From Craterostigma plantagineum (Eukaryota; Streptophyta; Magnoliopsida; Lamiales; Linderniaceae), in contig JAPQWV010000001.1 in NCBI GenBank assembly GCA_027422505.1, positions 8,866,001 to 8,930,000 of the forward strand: a stretch of DNA of 64,000 bases. Direction: 5' to 3'. A program made the translations under genes and the position numbers. Under the pieces are notes generated by a model. That model saw only the letters and a program-made list of their open reading frames with translations. It was not told where the DNA came from and searched no databases. How positions within the stretch are numbered: the first letter of the stretch is position 1; each line of letters opens with the position of its first letter. Positions 1-10,105 of the stretch are shown in pieces.

Positions 1-386
1 CCTTTGAGCTCACCATCTTCACTTTGCTTGAAGATCCATCGATCCTAGCCTCTTGAGCCACCTCACTGACTCTTCTCCGACTAGAGAACACTTGCTTCTT
101 GTCCTTCTTCGCATCCAAGACCGCAACAGCACGAAAACATGAAGAGCATCATCTTCATTTCAGAATTTTCTGAATTTTCAGAAGTCCCATCCCATATTTC
201 CACTGAGTTTTCATCATCTTCCTCCCCAATTCCTAAGCTATTCTCCACCTATGAGACCACCCTACCAGTGACCTTGAGGTGCCTTCACCCATGGCACGAA
301 CAGATCCATTTCAGGCTTAGAAAGATCATCACACGAACCCTGCAAAACCAGCTCAGTAGCAGGTTTTTGTTTTTCTGTTTCGACCT
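1..386. other. unresolved stretch beyond the Copia protease
   Basis: This stretch lies downstream, on the minus strand, of the Copia gag/protease fragment that ends near 387. In that orientation I see only short open pieces rich in Glu, Asn and Ser, with stops, and no integrase motif. It may be the degraded continuation of the element or another insertion. The plus-strand open frame from 139 has no recognisable domain. No gene is supported. Confidence 0.4.
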
Positions 387-1708
387 TCAGTTTTGCTTCA
401 TCTTTCTCCACCTCGATCTAAGTTTTTTGGGATTCTCCTTGACCACATTAAGAGAACCACATTCCCTAGTTTCCCCAGGTATGGTTGTCACCACAGAGCA
501 TCCCTTCAAGGCATAGATACCACGCCTTTTTACCCCCTCTAGAACCAGCCTGTTTTTATGTTTTATTGAAATTTTTCCTGCACTTAGATGTGTGTTGTAT
601 CCCTTTTCATCCAAAGATCCGATCAAGATCAAGTTCCTCTCCAACTCAGGAACATACCTCACATATTTTAGGATCACCGCACCACCATGTTCCAGCTTCA
701 ATCGAATGGAACATACCTCAAATATTTTAGGATCACAAAGTTTTCCATCACCCAACCTCACCGATTTTCCTTTCAACACTTTGTAACCTTGCAACCACGC
801 ATTGTTGCAAGTTATATGAAATCTAGAACCCGAGTTAAGGATCAGTTCGTCACCCTCCTCAAGCTCAGAGACATGAAGAACATCGGCATACTCAAAATCA
901 TCCACACTTGTAACCGAATGAGCTTGATTTTGATTTGTATTTCCCTTTTGCAACTTTGGGCAAAATCTCTTGATGTGTCCCACTTCCTCACAGTTGTAGC
1001 ACCTCCTAGTCTCAGCCTTACCTTTCCCATTCCCCTTCTTCCTCCATTGCTTGGATTTCCCTTGTGCCATCAACATATTACATTCATTTGCAACTTCAAA
1101 AGCATCATGAGCTTTCTTCGTATTTAGTTTATTGGAACTAAGTGTAGAGAGCACAGCCTCCATGTTCAACCTCTCCCTTCCATACATGAGAGCTTCCTTG
1201 AAGTAATAGTGGCTTAGTGGAAGAGCACACAATAGGAGAAGAGCTTGGTCTTCATTCTTAACTTCCTCCCCGATGTTTTGAAGATCCAACACCATCCTTT
1301 GGAACTCGTTTACTTGCTGTTCTAGGGCCAATCTATCCACCATTTGGCACTTGTATGAGGCTTGTTTGAGGTACAGTCTGCGAGCTAGAGATTTGGTCAT
1401 GTAAGAGAATCGAGCTTTTTCCAAATCTCCTCCACTGAAGTCTCCGTAGCCACCCTTCGAAGCACTTGATCTGACAAACTCAAGATGAGTGTCGAGTAAG
1501 CTCTTTCCCTTAGCTTCTTCTTCGAATTGGCATCCATAGTTGCAGGCAACATCTCGGCTTCAGGTTTCAACGCTTCCTCCAATCCCTTCTCCACGAGCAT
1601 AGCCTTCATTTTGAGCTTCCACAGCCCAAAATCGTTCGACCCATTGAACACCTCCATCTCCAACTTCGTTACGGTACGAAGATTCGAGCTCTCGTCCACG
1701 CTCACCAC
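387..1708 (-). pseudogene. Copia retrotransposon gag and protease, decayed
   Basis: This is a Ty1/Copia gag polyprotein fragment. Gag would form the virus-like particle that packages element RNA. The N-terminal part (1397-1708) has the gag pattern FNGSNDFGLWKLKMKAML. The second part (387-1424) continues in another frame with the capsid helices and a CCHC zinc knuckle (CYNCEEVGHIKRFC, about 960-1001). The protease site that should read D-S-G reads LNSGS near 834, so the catalytic Asp is replaced by Asn. A frameshift near 1400-1424 separates the halves, and integrase and reverse transcriptase are absent on this side. No ATG is visible at the open-frame start; the frame runs on into the primer-binding region. 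This is a dead fragment, oriented opposite to the Copia pol at 3175-5460. Confidence 0.85.
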
Positions 1709-1714
1709 ACCAAT

Positions 1715-2560
1715 TGTTGATAAATGGGTACCGGTGGATTAAAGATTCAATGCATTTTTAGTGCATAATACTCGCTTGGATTGATACGAGCAATCAGAAG
1801 CTTAATCGGAACAAAACGAACTGAAAACTCACACCCCCACGAAACAGGATTTTTTTAACGTGGTTTGGCTCAGCCTACATCCACGGATCAACCAAGTCTC
1901 CTTTGTATTAATCACCAAACAAAAGTTACAGATCCCTATCTTGTCTACAACTCTCGTGTTAACACCTCACCGTGATTCTCACTCTACAAAAAGGATATTC
2001 GCTCGCAAAGATGATGATCCAAACCTAGAAAAAATTGCTGGTATTTATAACGTGAGAGAGGGTATGTTTTACCGAGGTTTATAGCGCGTGAGGTTGCAGA
2101 GATTGGGATATTCTCAATCCTTTTCTCATCTCCCATGATATATACGTTGTCCCATGTGTTTTGCATCTCAGCCCTTGGATCGATGATCACACAATTTTGC
2201 TCCATGAAACATGTAACAACCTCAGCACATGTTTCATCATTCTTCAGGTCGATCCTTCCTTAGCCGTCACATCAGCATCTTCTCGATCCAACGATCCACA
2301 GCTGCTCGCCCTTTCATATAAAATAACGTAAGTGAAGACGCAACTTCATCACAGCCGTTCGATCCTCTTGCCCGCGTGATCCAAAAGACCAGATTCAAAC
2401 GTTCAAGTTTAAATTTCGTCCATTTGATCTTGTCCCACGTTGTATCGAACGGCTGAAGATTTATCTGGGAACAGCTCACATCATCAGGTTTAACTCAACC
2501 AAGTTCGCCCTAGCCGACTTCAAGCTTCACCGGCGACGCTCCGGTAGTTTTGAGCTCGCA
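1715..2560 (-). repeat. 5' LTR of the minus-strand Copia (right limit approximate)
   Basis: Beside the gag start the sequence has the edge tgttgataaatgg, preceded on the minus strand by a degenerate primer-binding-like ttggtgtggtgagc. At 1857-1886 lies the block aacgtggttt...cctacatccacgg. The same block recurs inside the LTRs at 35562-36022 and 40333-40803, and it is common in Copia U5 regions. I cannot place the far terminus exactly and see no second LTR copy, so the right limit is a guess. Confidence 0.5.
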
Positions 2561-3174
2561 TTACTCAACACAAATAAAGGGCACGATTTTTCATTCACTT
2601 CACATCACAATCTTCTTCTTCCCCACACCATTTCTCTATCAAAGAAGAGTTTTAAAATCCATCATAGCAGTATGTCAAAAGTGTATCTGGAGAATGTTTG
2701 AGCACGATAATTTAAGGGTGTGATTATTCAAAAATTTCAAACGACAAGAGAGGTGACTTTCAAACATCACTGCATCTTTTTGCATCATCTTCTTTATTTG
2801 CGTTATTAGGTGGGTCTCCATTTGTATATGGTTATTCAACTAAGATGATGCGATGGGCATATCAAATTGTTCATACTCTGTTTGTGCATGTATACCATAT
2901 TTATGATCTTCTTTATTTGAGTACTACAACTTTTTTATTAGGTTGGGACATATTCGATTGTATCGATTTATTTCTGGAAATGATTTTCCTTAAGTTGAGA
3001 ATAAGGTTGGCAGATCAAATTCAATAAGAGGAAGAGATTCCCAGTATAGTCATTATTAAATGTCAGTTATTCCCTCTCCTATCATCTCGTACTCGTGGAT
3101 AAAGGAGGAGGCCCGTGTAGTGCAAGTATGTGTGGTTGTTATTTTAGAATCTCAATTGTTTAATCACTTTTAAG
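2561..3174. other. AT-rich intergenic stretch, no gene seen
   Basis: This separates the two opposed Copia fragments. The small open frame at 2845-3027 (60 residues) is hydrophobic but matches nothing I recognise. No LTR of the downstream Copia is visible here, consistent with 5' truncation of that element. Confidence 0.4.
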
Positions 3175-5460
3175 AAGAGTTTCCAAATGAATCGAGCTCG
3201 AGGCCTAAAAGACTGTTGGAGCTAATTCATACTAACGTGTGCGATCGTGGAGGAGAGTTCGCGTCGATGGAATTTCAGAAGTACTGTGAGGAGCACGGGA
3301 TTAGGCGACTCCTGACTGTAAGGAGATCCCCCCAATAGAATGGAGTAGCACAGAGAAAGTACAAAACAATCATGGACATGGCTATAAGCATGCTCAAGGG
3401 TAAGAAGTTACCGAAGGAGTTTTGGGCAGAAGCAGTCGCATGTGAGTCTACCTCTCTAATCGATCTCCAACAAGGAGTGTGTGGGGAATGACACCGCAAG
3501 AAGCATGGAGTGGTAGGAAACTTGGCATATCCCATCTAAGAGTCTTCGGAAGCATAGCCCATGTGCACATTCCTGATGAGAAAAATAAAGCAAATTGGAC
3601 GACAAAAGTAAGAAGTACGTCTTCATAGGTTATGATAACAACACCAAGGGATACAAACTCGACAATCCGAAGACAAAGAAGACTATCATCAGTCGAGATG
3701 TGATATTCGACGAAGAAGGAGAATGTGATTGGAACACATGCAGAGGTTTACAATTATACTCATTTCTTTGAAGAAAATAACAAAGAACAACCAACAATGG
3801 AGCAAGCAGAAGACAAGACCACTACCCCAATAACATCATCGGCTGCGAGTTCAGAAGTTGAAAGCTCAAGCGAGAGAACCCCAAGCTTCAGAAGCCTAAA
3901 ATAGATATGTGGAATATCAGAAGATCAAGATAACCTAACCATCTTCTGCGTCTTTGCGGACAATAAGCCGATGAGCTTTCAAGAAGCCATGAGAAATAAG
4001 AACTGGAAAGACGCCATGGATGAGAAATTTAGGCGATCGAGAAAAACGACACATGGGAGCTAACAACACTTCCAAAGGGGCATAAAGTGATTGGCATAAA
4101 ATGGGTGTATAAAGCAAAGAAAATGCCAAATGAGAAGTTGAAAGATACAAGACAAGATTGGTGGCTAAAGGCTACAGTCAAAGACCGGGGATCGACTATG
4201 ACGATGTATTTGCTCCAGTCGCTCGACTAATAGTATCTTTGGCAGCTCAGAACAATTGGAGAATTCATCAAATGGATGTGAAGTCAGCCTTTCTAAATGG
4301 AGTTCTTGAGGGGGAAGTTTATATAGAGCAACCGCAGGGTATAAAGTAGCTGTAGAAGAAGACAAGGTTCTAAGATTGAAGAAGGCTCTTTACGGGTTGA
4401 AGCAAGCACCAAGAGATTGGAACTCACGGATCAACAAGTACCTTCAAGGAAGAAACTTCATCAAGTGTCCATACGAGCATGCACTCTACATCAACGTACA
4501 AGGTAACGATATCTTAATTGTATGCTTGCATGTGGATGACTTGATCTTCACAGTCAATAACCCAAGCATGTAAGGGGACTTTAAGAGAGAGATGACCAGA
4601 GAGTTCGAGATGACCGACATCGGGATCATGGCATACTATCTTGGAATCGAAGTAAAGCAAGGTGATAACAGAATTTTCATAACTCAAGAAGGCTATGGTA
4701 AGGAGATACTAAAGAAATTCAAGATGGATGATGCAAAACTCGGTCGACACGCCAATGGAGTGTGGTACTAAGTTGACTAAGCATGAAGAAGGTGAAAAAG
4801 TGGACCTAACATTCTTTAAGAGCTTGGTTGGAAGTCTAAGGTACTTGACGTGCACAAGATCCGATATTTTATATGCGGTTGGAGTCGTTAGTCGACATAT
4901 GGAAACTCCAAGAACGACTCACTTGAAGGCGGCAAAGAGCATTCCCCGATACGTTAAAGGTACGACCTGCACTATACGGTTTCTAATGATTTCAAGTTCG
5001 TTGGATATACTGATAGCGACTGGGGAGGAGATATCGATGATCGCAAAAGTACAAGTGGCTTCGTATTCTACATGGGAGACACTGCCTTCACATGGATGTC
5101 AAAAAAGCAACCGATCATTACCCTTTCTACATGTGAAGCGGAATATGTGGCGGCTACCTCATGTGTATGTCATGCAATTTGGCTTCGGAATATGCTTAAG
5201 GAGCTGAGAATTCCTCAAGACAAGCCAACTAAGATTCATGTGGATAATAAGTCAGCAATAGCGTTAGCCAAGAACATAGTCTTCCATGATCGGAGCAAGC
5301 ACATCGATACGTGCTACCATTATATAAGAGAGTGCATTACAAGGAAGGATGTTGAAATGGAGTACGTGAAGTCCAAAGATTAAGTACCCGACATTTTCAC
5401 AAAGCCACTCAAGAAGGAAGACTGTACGACTACGAAGTTGGCTCGGAATGGCAAATTAAG
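3175..5460 (+). pseudogene. Copia pol: integrase, reverse transcriptase, RNase H, decayed
   Basis: The polyprotein remnant runs in Copia order. Integrase sequence starts near 3180 and jumps from the first strand of the core (LIHTN, about 3220-3240) to DRGGEF, so the front of the DDE core is deleted. Further integrase pieces follow to about 3740. Reverse transcriptase starts near 3970 ([22 protein letters not shown]). The YVDD box reads LHVDD (about 4526-4540), a Tyr-to-His change. RNase H at about 5030-5390 shows STCEAEYVAA and DNKSAIALA and ends with DIFTKPL. At least five frameshifts or stops break it. A polypurine tract and LTR follow directly. It resembles TNT1-type Copia elements but cannot make functional protein. 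Confidence 0.9.
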
Positions 5461-5462
5461 TT

Positions 5463-5785
5463 TAGAGGGGGGGGGGGTAGTGTTGAAAATATAAATTTGA
5501 TTCGGGCTTAGAATTACTAAGAGGTGGATTTCGCAAATTGGGCTTATGAGATATATCGGCCCAAGATCTAGAATATGTAGAATAATCTAGAGATATCTAT
5601 AGAACTCTATGGAAAGAACCTAGATATTATTAGGGGTTGGCTAAATCTTAGCAACATGTTAAGGAGGTGAAACTAGTACAAATATGGGTGAGGTCTTAGC
5701 ATTTTGTATCAAGCAAGTAAAATCAAATTTGTAATAAGTGTTGTAATATAAAGTCTCTTCCTCTAAACACTAGCCTTCGATATCA
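5463..5785 (+). repeat. polypurine tract and 3' LTR of the truncated Copia
   Basis: A G-rich polypurine tract (5465-5478, with a run of about 12 G) is followed by tgttgaaaat at 5481 and a segment ending tatca at 5785. TG...CA ends and a position straight after RNase H define a 3' LTR of about 305 bp. The right limit is inferred from the end motif, because no 5' partner LTR is in the window. Confidence 0.7.
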
Positions 5786-6007
5786 ATTGGGCGCTTCACA
5801 TCCTTATATTGTTTTGATTTTGAAAGTTTAGCCTCTTGAAATCGTAGCTGCTTAACTTGGATGTTTTGAAGTTGTACTTCTCTTAATTTACGCGACCAAG
5901 AAAATATTTAAAAAAATACATATAATTATTTAAAAGAAGGTAGCAAAGATGGGGCAAGTGAATATTCTACTTCCACGCATGGAAAAGCGAGATTAATTCA
6001 CGCCAAC

Positions 6008-6015
6008 TATATAAA
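6008..6015 (+). promoter_or_regulatory. TATA box of the B12D gene
   Basis: TATATAAA lies about 120 bp upstream of the ATG at 6137, a typical plant spacing. The segment 5786-6136 otherwise holds only AT-rich promoter and 5' leader sequence. Confidence 0.65.
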
Positions 6016-6136
6016 CCCTCGACTTGCGCACCAAGTAATGTCACTCATAAACCCCATCCTCGTCACATTCACCGAAAAGTTTGTCGATTTCAATCCCAAA
6101 AGTTTCTCTCGATCTCGCATCAAATAGCTGGCGAAA

Positions 6137-7410
6137 ATGGCTTCATCTACTGCTCTCAAGAGATGGCTTAGGCCCGAGGTTTGTGTTTAGTTCAATCGCT
6201 AATCGCGTCAAACGTTCTGTTTCAATCCCTATTTTGTTTGTTGTTTTTCTCTCGCACGATTTGACTAGATCTGACTGTTCTTTCGCTTCATATACTTAGG
6301 TTTACCCATTATTCGCGCCGTCGAGGTTTCCGTCGGAATCCGCGGGATGCAATTGGTCCGTAACATTAGCAGTAACCCCGAAGTCAGGTGTGTATTGACT
6401 CGTTTTTCTTCTTCTTTGAATTGCAAAACAAAAATAGGGAAAAAACATAGGATGAGACTGAAATAGAAATTGTTAAGAATGCGTTTGGATTCGCGTATTT
6501 GAAAAAAATCGCTTGATTTTAAATTATGAATTTCAAAATCGTAATTTCAAATCCAAATTCACTGTTTGGTAAACATTAGGATTTCGAAATTCGGATTTCA
6601 AAACAGAGCTCGACTCGAGCTCGTGAAGCTCATCTAACTCGATTCCTAACTTTTTCTTAAATAATTTAAAAAGTACAAAATAAAATAAAATAGAAATCAT
6701 GAATAATATAAAAAAAAGCTCGTGAGCCGGCTTGCGAGCTTTTGAGTGCCCACGCGTGAGTTCGAGCTTGAGTCGGCTCATTCACGAATACATGACGAGC
6801 TCGACCTCGACAAGAGCTCGTCGAGCTCGAGCCGGCTCATTCGCGAATACATGACGAGCTCGAGTCGGCTCATCGAGCTTGCGATTCGGCTCTATTCATC
6901 GTCCACCCCTAATTATTATAATATTATTATTATTATTATAATATTTTTTCATTATTATTATTTAATGTTATCATTATACTAATATTATTATTATTAGGGA
7001 AAACTTCACTTAAATCCCTATAAGGCAAACTTTCTATCACATAACTCCTTGTCAGAAAAATATATTACTTAACTCCCCGATTTACTGTTTAACCAATTCC
7101 TTCAGTCACGGTGTACCTTTCTATATTCGTATTGTGTATCACAATATGTTGATATAGTGTACCTAAATGTGTTTGTTTGGTGTACCTACGGCGGATCGGG
7201 TACATATCTCGAAAAAAAATAGGTACGCTGTAACAACACATTTAGGTACACTATATCAATGTATTGTGGTACACATACAAACATAGAAAGGTACAACGTG
7301 ACTTAAGAATGTAGTACAAACTGTAAATAGAGAGTTAAGTGATATATTTCTCTGACTAGGGAGTTAAGTGATAGAAAGTTTGCAAATAGGTATTTAAGTG
7401 AAAGTGTCCC

Positions 7411-7441
<31 letters not shown>

Positions 7442-7865
7442 CAATTACGAAAACACGTTACGTGCTCAGCGTTGGATTTCGAAAACGGACCATTTGATAC
7501 GGAATTTCAAATCCGACGAATAATAAGAGTTTGGATTTCCCGTCGGATTTGGGCGAAATCGAAATCCAAATTGATGCGCTTGCAAAACAGAAGATCTGGG
7601 CGAAATCCGGATTTCAAATCGAAATCCGGAATCCAAACGGGGCATAAAAGCGTTTTGCGTCTTCGATATAATGAAATTGAAAAGAGTATTTATGTTTGGG
7701 ATGATTTGATGAAGGGTGACGGAGGAGAATAGGGCTGCTGGCATTCTAAAGAACCATGCCGAAGGGGAGAAGTATGCCGAGCATGCTTTGAGGAAGTACG
7801 TATGCAATAAGACGCCTGAGATTATGCCCGCCATCAACAGCTTCTTCACCGATCCCAAGTACTGA
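6137..7865 (+). CDS. B12D family protein (three exons, 1-nt frame defect)
   Basis: The coding exons are 6137-6178, 6300-6387 and 7715-7865, all with GT-AG introns. Exon 1 reads MASSTALKRWLRPE, exon 2 begins VYPLFA, and exon 3 reads VTEENRAAGILKNHAEGEKY onward to a TGA. This is the plant B12D family (Pfam B12D, related to the MLRQ subunit of mitochondrial complex I): proteins of about 90 residues with one membrane segment, expressed in seeds and senescing tissue. The ATG sits in good context (gcgaaaATGGCT) below a TATA box. Exon 2 is 88 nt, but exon 3 needs 89 to stay in frame. The family reading resumes at AVEVSVGIRGMQLVRNI, so one base, probably a G, is missing near 6317-6319. It is either a recent pseudogene or a base-call error. 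Intron 2 is 1.3 kb of repeats. Confidence 0.87.
6600..6910. repeat. GAGCTCG-rich repeat with hAT-like terminus
   Basis: This is a dense run of gagctcgagc permutations with two near-identical copies of a block around ggctcattcacgaatacat (about 6775-6804 and 6833-6862). The right end reads cgtccacccctaa, the usual complement of a plant hAT terminus (taggggtgg). I could not match a left terminus. The small open frame crossing it is simple-repeat sequence, not a gene. Confidence 0.4.
6997..7410. mobile_element. fold-back MITE in B12D intron 2
   Basis: The element begins gggaaaacttcacttaaat and ends atttaagtgaaagtgtccc. The inverted similarity runs through most of its length, including aaactttctatcacataact against agttaagtgatagaaagttt and a central tatagtgtacctaaatgtg pair. 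It sits in an ATT microsatellite with ttatta on both sides, so the target duplication is probably TA or TTA but cannot be proven. It is 414 bp and non-coding; the transcript would form a long hairpin. Confidence 0.75.
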
Positions 7866-8368
7866 TTTCCTATACTCAAACTGATTGTTTTCATTATGTA
7901 ATAATATTCTTCCGTCGATATACATTGTCGAGGAGTCGAGTTCCCCAAAGGGATTTAATAATTCGAATTGACGATTCTTTCTTGAGATTGTTTTGAATGA
8001 TACGTTGATCGTGGAAACATGTTATTTCTGAAACTGTAATGAACGTAACAATTTTGGTTCATTGATTGCTGATTTATCCATATGAAAGCTCTTTCGACTA
8101 AGCTATAACAGTCTGGTTGTAGTAATAGTAGCTTAAAATGCTCCAATTTGTTCATAATATCTAGGAAAATCATCCGACTCTTTTAAGATTTTCTTTTTTA
8201 GAAAAGGACACTACCCATCAGATAAATTGATACGCATTAGAAGGGTCAAAGTCTCGTCACATCGAATCGCAAATCATACATAGAAAATCTGGGCATGGCT
8301 CTTAAAAAGGATATCTCCTCTTCATGCAATCATCACAGATTCCCCTGAATGTAATCAACAGGGTATAT
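7866..8368. other. B12D 3' flank, no gene seen
   Basis: AT-rich sequence follows the TGA at 7865 and should include the B12D 3' UTR. I see no clear AATAAA signal close to the stop and no coding exon. Confidence 0.4.
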
Positions 8369-8377
8369 AGTAAGTCA

Positions 8378-8747
8378 GGACCCGGATTTCCTGTCCCACC
8401 TTTTTGTGCCACTTTTTGTGCCACTTTTCTCAAACATTATTAAACATTGTTCTGATTAGTGTTAAAACACACGTAAATGATATTATATCATAAATACTAT
8501 TATATCAAATGCTAAAACACAAAAAACAATCAATATAATCTACATTTTTCTATCATACTTTTCAATATCTATCATAATTATAGGTGTTATATAATTATTT
8601 TTTTGTGTTTTAGCATTTGGTATAATAGTATTTATGATATAATATCATTTACGGGTGTTTTAACACTAATCGGAACAATGTTTAATGATGTTTGAGAAGA
8701 GTGGCACAAAAAGTGACACAAAAAGGTGGGAAAGAAAATCCGGGTCC
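8378..8747. mobile_element. MULE-type MITE with 9-bp target duplication
   Basis: The terminal inverted repeats begin ggacccggattttc-like on the left and end gaaaatccgggtcc on the right. The pairing extends inward through gtgccactttttgtgccac and the gtgttttagcattt block, making almost the whole 370 bp a palindrome. The perfect direct repeat agtaagtca lies at 8369-8377 and 8748-8756. Nine-bp duplications are characteristic of Mutator-like elements. It has no coding capacity, so mobility would depend on a transposase elsewhere. Confidence 0.88.
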
Positions 8748-8944
8748 AGTAAGTCATTCGTTAAATTCAACAGTTAGAACTAAATGGGAAATAGAAGCAT
8801 TTCTTGTGAAAAAAAAAGGGAATTGAACCAACTTTTATGTCGTTGGTGTACTTTGATCCCAGGTTACCTCTTATTCTGATCGTTCACCTCTAATGCCACT
8901 GTAGGGAAAAAATTGAGGAATCGAGATAGATGTCTATCTCTGCC

Positions 8945-9786
8945 TAGAGATGTCAAAACGGGCCGGCGGGGCGGGCCGGCCCATTGCCCGCCAAAGCCCG
9001 CCAGTTGGCGGGGCGGACACGGGTATACCCGCCATCCGGCGGGCCTGATAAATGGAAGCCCGTCCCACCCCCTGACGGGCTGCGGGTCTGGCGGGCTTAG
9101 CCCGCCCGCTTATATATATATATATAACTAAGGAAAAAGGATTTCCAAAAAAGAATGGCCAAGATTTTGACCTGCAATGCCAAATTCAGCAGCAAACGTC
9201 ATTATTTGGGCTGCAATTCTTTCACCACCCAAAGCAGACATGGTTGCTATGTGCTCAAGCTTCTCTCTCTCCCCCAAAGTTAGGGCCTTTTCTTCCCAAG
9301 AAGCCGAATCCTCGTCTTCGCCTTTTCTTCCCAAATCGAACCTAAGTCGCAGCTCAAGAGTGTACCAACTGCGGCTGGTGACACACCGTTGTGCTGTGGG
9401 TGATTCACAAAAGGGAGTTTGTGGGGTGGCTGGTGTGAGCTTGCGTGCTCACTGGTGTGTGTGGAGGTTGAGATTGAGTTGAGGAAAAAGTGAGGTGTGC
9501 GATTGTGCTGAAGGAACCCCTATTTCCTTTACGGCTTTAAAATTTGCAATATCACATGCCATAGGTCAGCCCATCTTAGTAGTATTTATCATCATTCTTC
9601 ACAGCCCAAATATAATGTATAATTTTTTTATTATAGGCGGGCAGCCCGCGGGCTTACCTGCCCCGTCCTGCCTAGGCCCGCGGCCCGCACGGGCTTACCC
9701 GCCGGGCGGGCCTAAAAAATCAAGGCCCGTCCCGCCCCTTTGGCGGGGTGGGGCGGGCGGGCCCGCGGGCCAGATTGCCGGCTCTA
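8945..9786. mobile_element. hAT-type nonautonomous element with GC-rich ends
   Basis: The element starts tagagatgtcaaaacgggcc and ends in ggctcta. The ends are about 150 bp each, extremely rich in gggc/gccc and partly self-complementary. The perfect 8-bp duplication tctctgcc lies at 8937-8944 and 9787-9794, the hAT hallmark. The middle (about 9125-9560) has ordinary composition and a 68-residue minus-strand open frame (9128-9334) that I do not recognise; it may be captured host sequence. Relatives lie at 27895-28316 and 54585-54735. Confidence 0.85.
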
Positions 9787-9794
9787 TCTCTGCC

Positions 9795-10105
9795 TCACCG
9801 TAAGGGTTTATATTTCTAGTTGTAGTACTTGATCCCGGAAAAAGGGTCAAGGGATATCAAGTCATAGCTTTAGGTGCTCCTACGTTAGATTAGCCGTACA
9901 TGGACGATACACTCAAATGTTACCCTGGGGTCTTTGTCTGTTCCCAGAAGTCCATGATCTTCCCGTAAAGAACTGCTTAGTTTCCAGCAAGAACCTAGAA
10001 AAATCCGTAGAAGGAGACCTAAGGAAAATATTGACCAAGACAGACATAAAGAAGAAGCCGATAGTTGTTGTGTACTTTATACGATTTTAGCAGTTCTCAT
10101 TCTCA
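9795..10105. other. no gene supported
   Basis: The plus strand has exon-like pieces (YQVIALGAPTL, then stops) that I could not assign to a family. There is no start, splice pattern or repeat end. It may be a relict of a host or transposon gene. Confidence 0.3.

Larger units (their letters stand above)
6477..7645. repeat. composite inverted-repeat element in B12D intron 2
   Basis: The left end at 6480-6492 reads atgcgtttggattc and the right end at 7630-7645 reads gaatccaaacggggcat, which is its inverted relative. Both arms (about 6480-6600 and 7466-7640) carry many alternations of gatttcaaatcc and its complement, so the arms can pair. No target duplication is clear. The centre holds at least two other repeats (6600-6910 and 6997-7410), so this is probably a MITE opened by later insertions. 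Confidence 0.5.

Noticed and set aside
139..1127. Plus-strand open frames opposite the left Copia gag
   Set aside because: They are antisense shadows of the gag/protease frame with no recognisable domain.
9840..10085. Possible exon of an unknown host gene
   Set aside because: Stops interrupt it within about 20 codons, no splice sites frame it, and I could not link it to a family.
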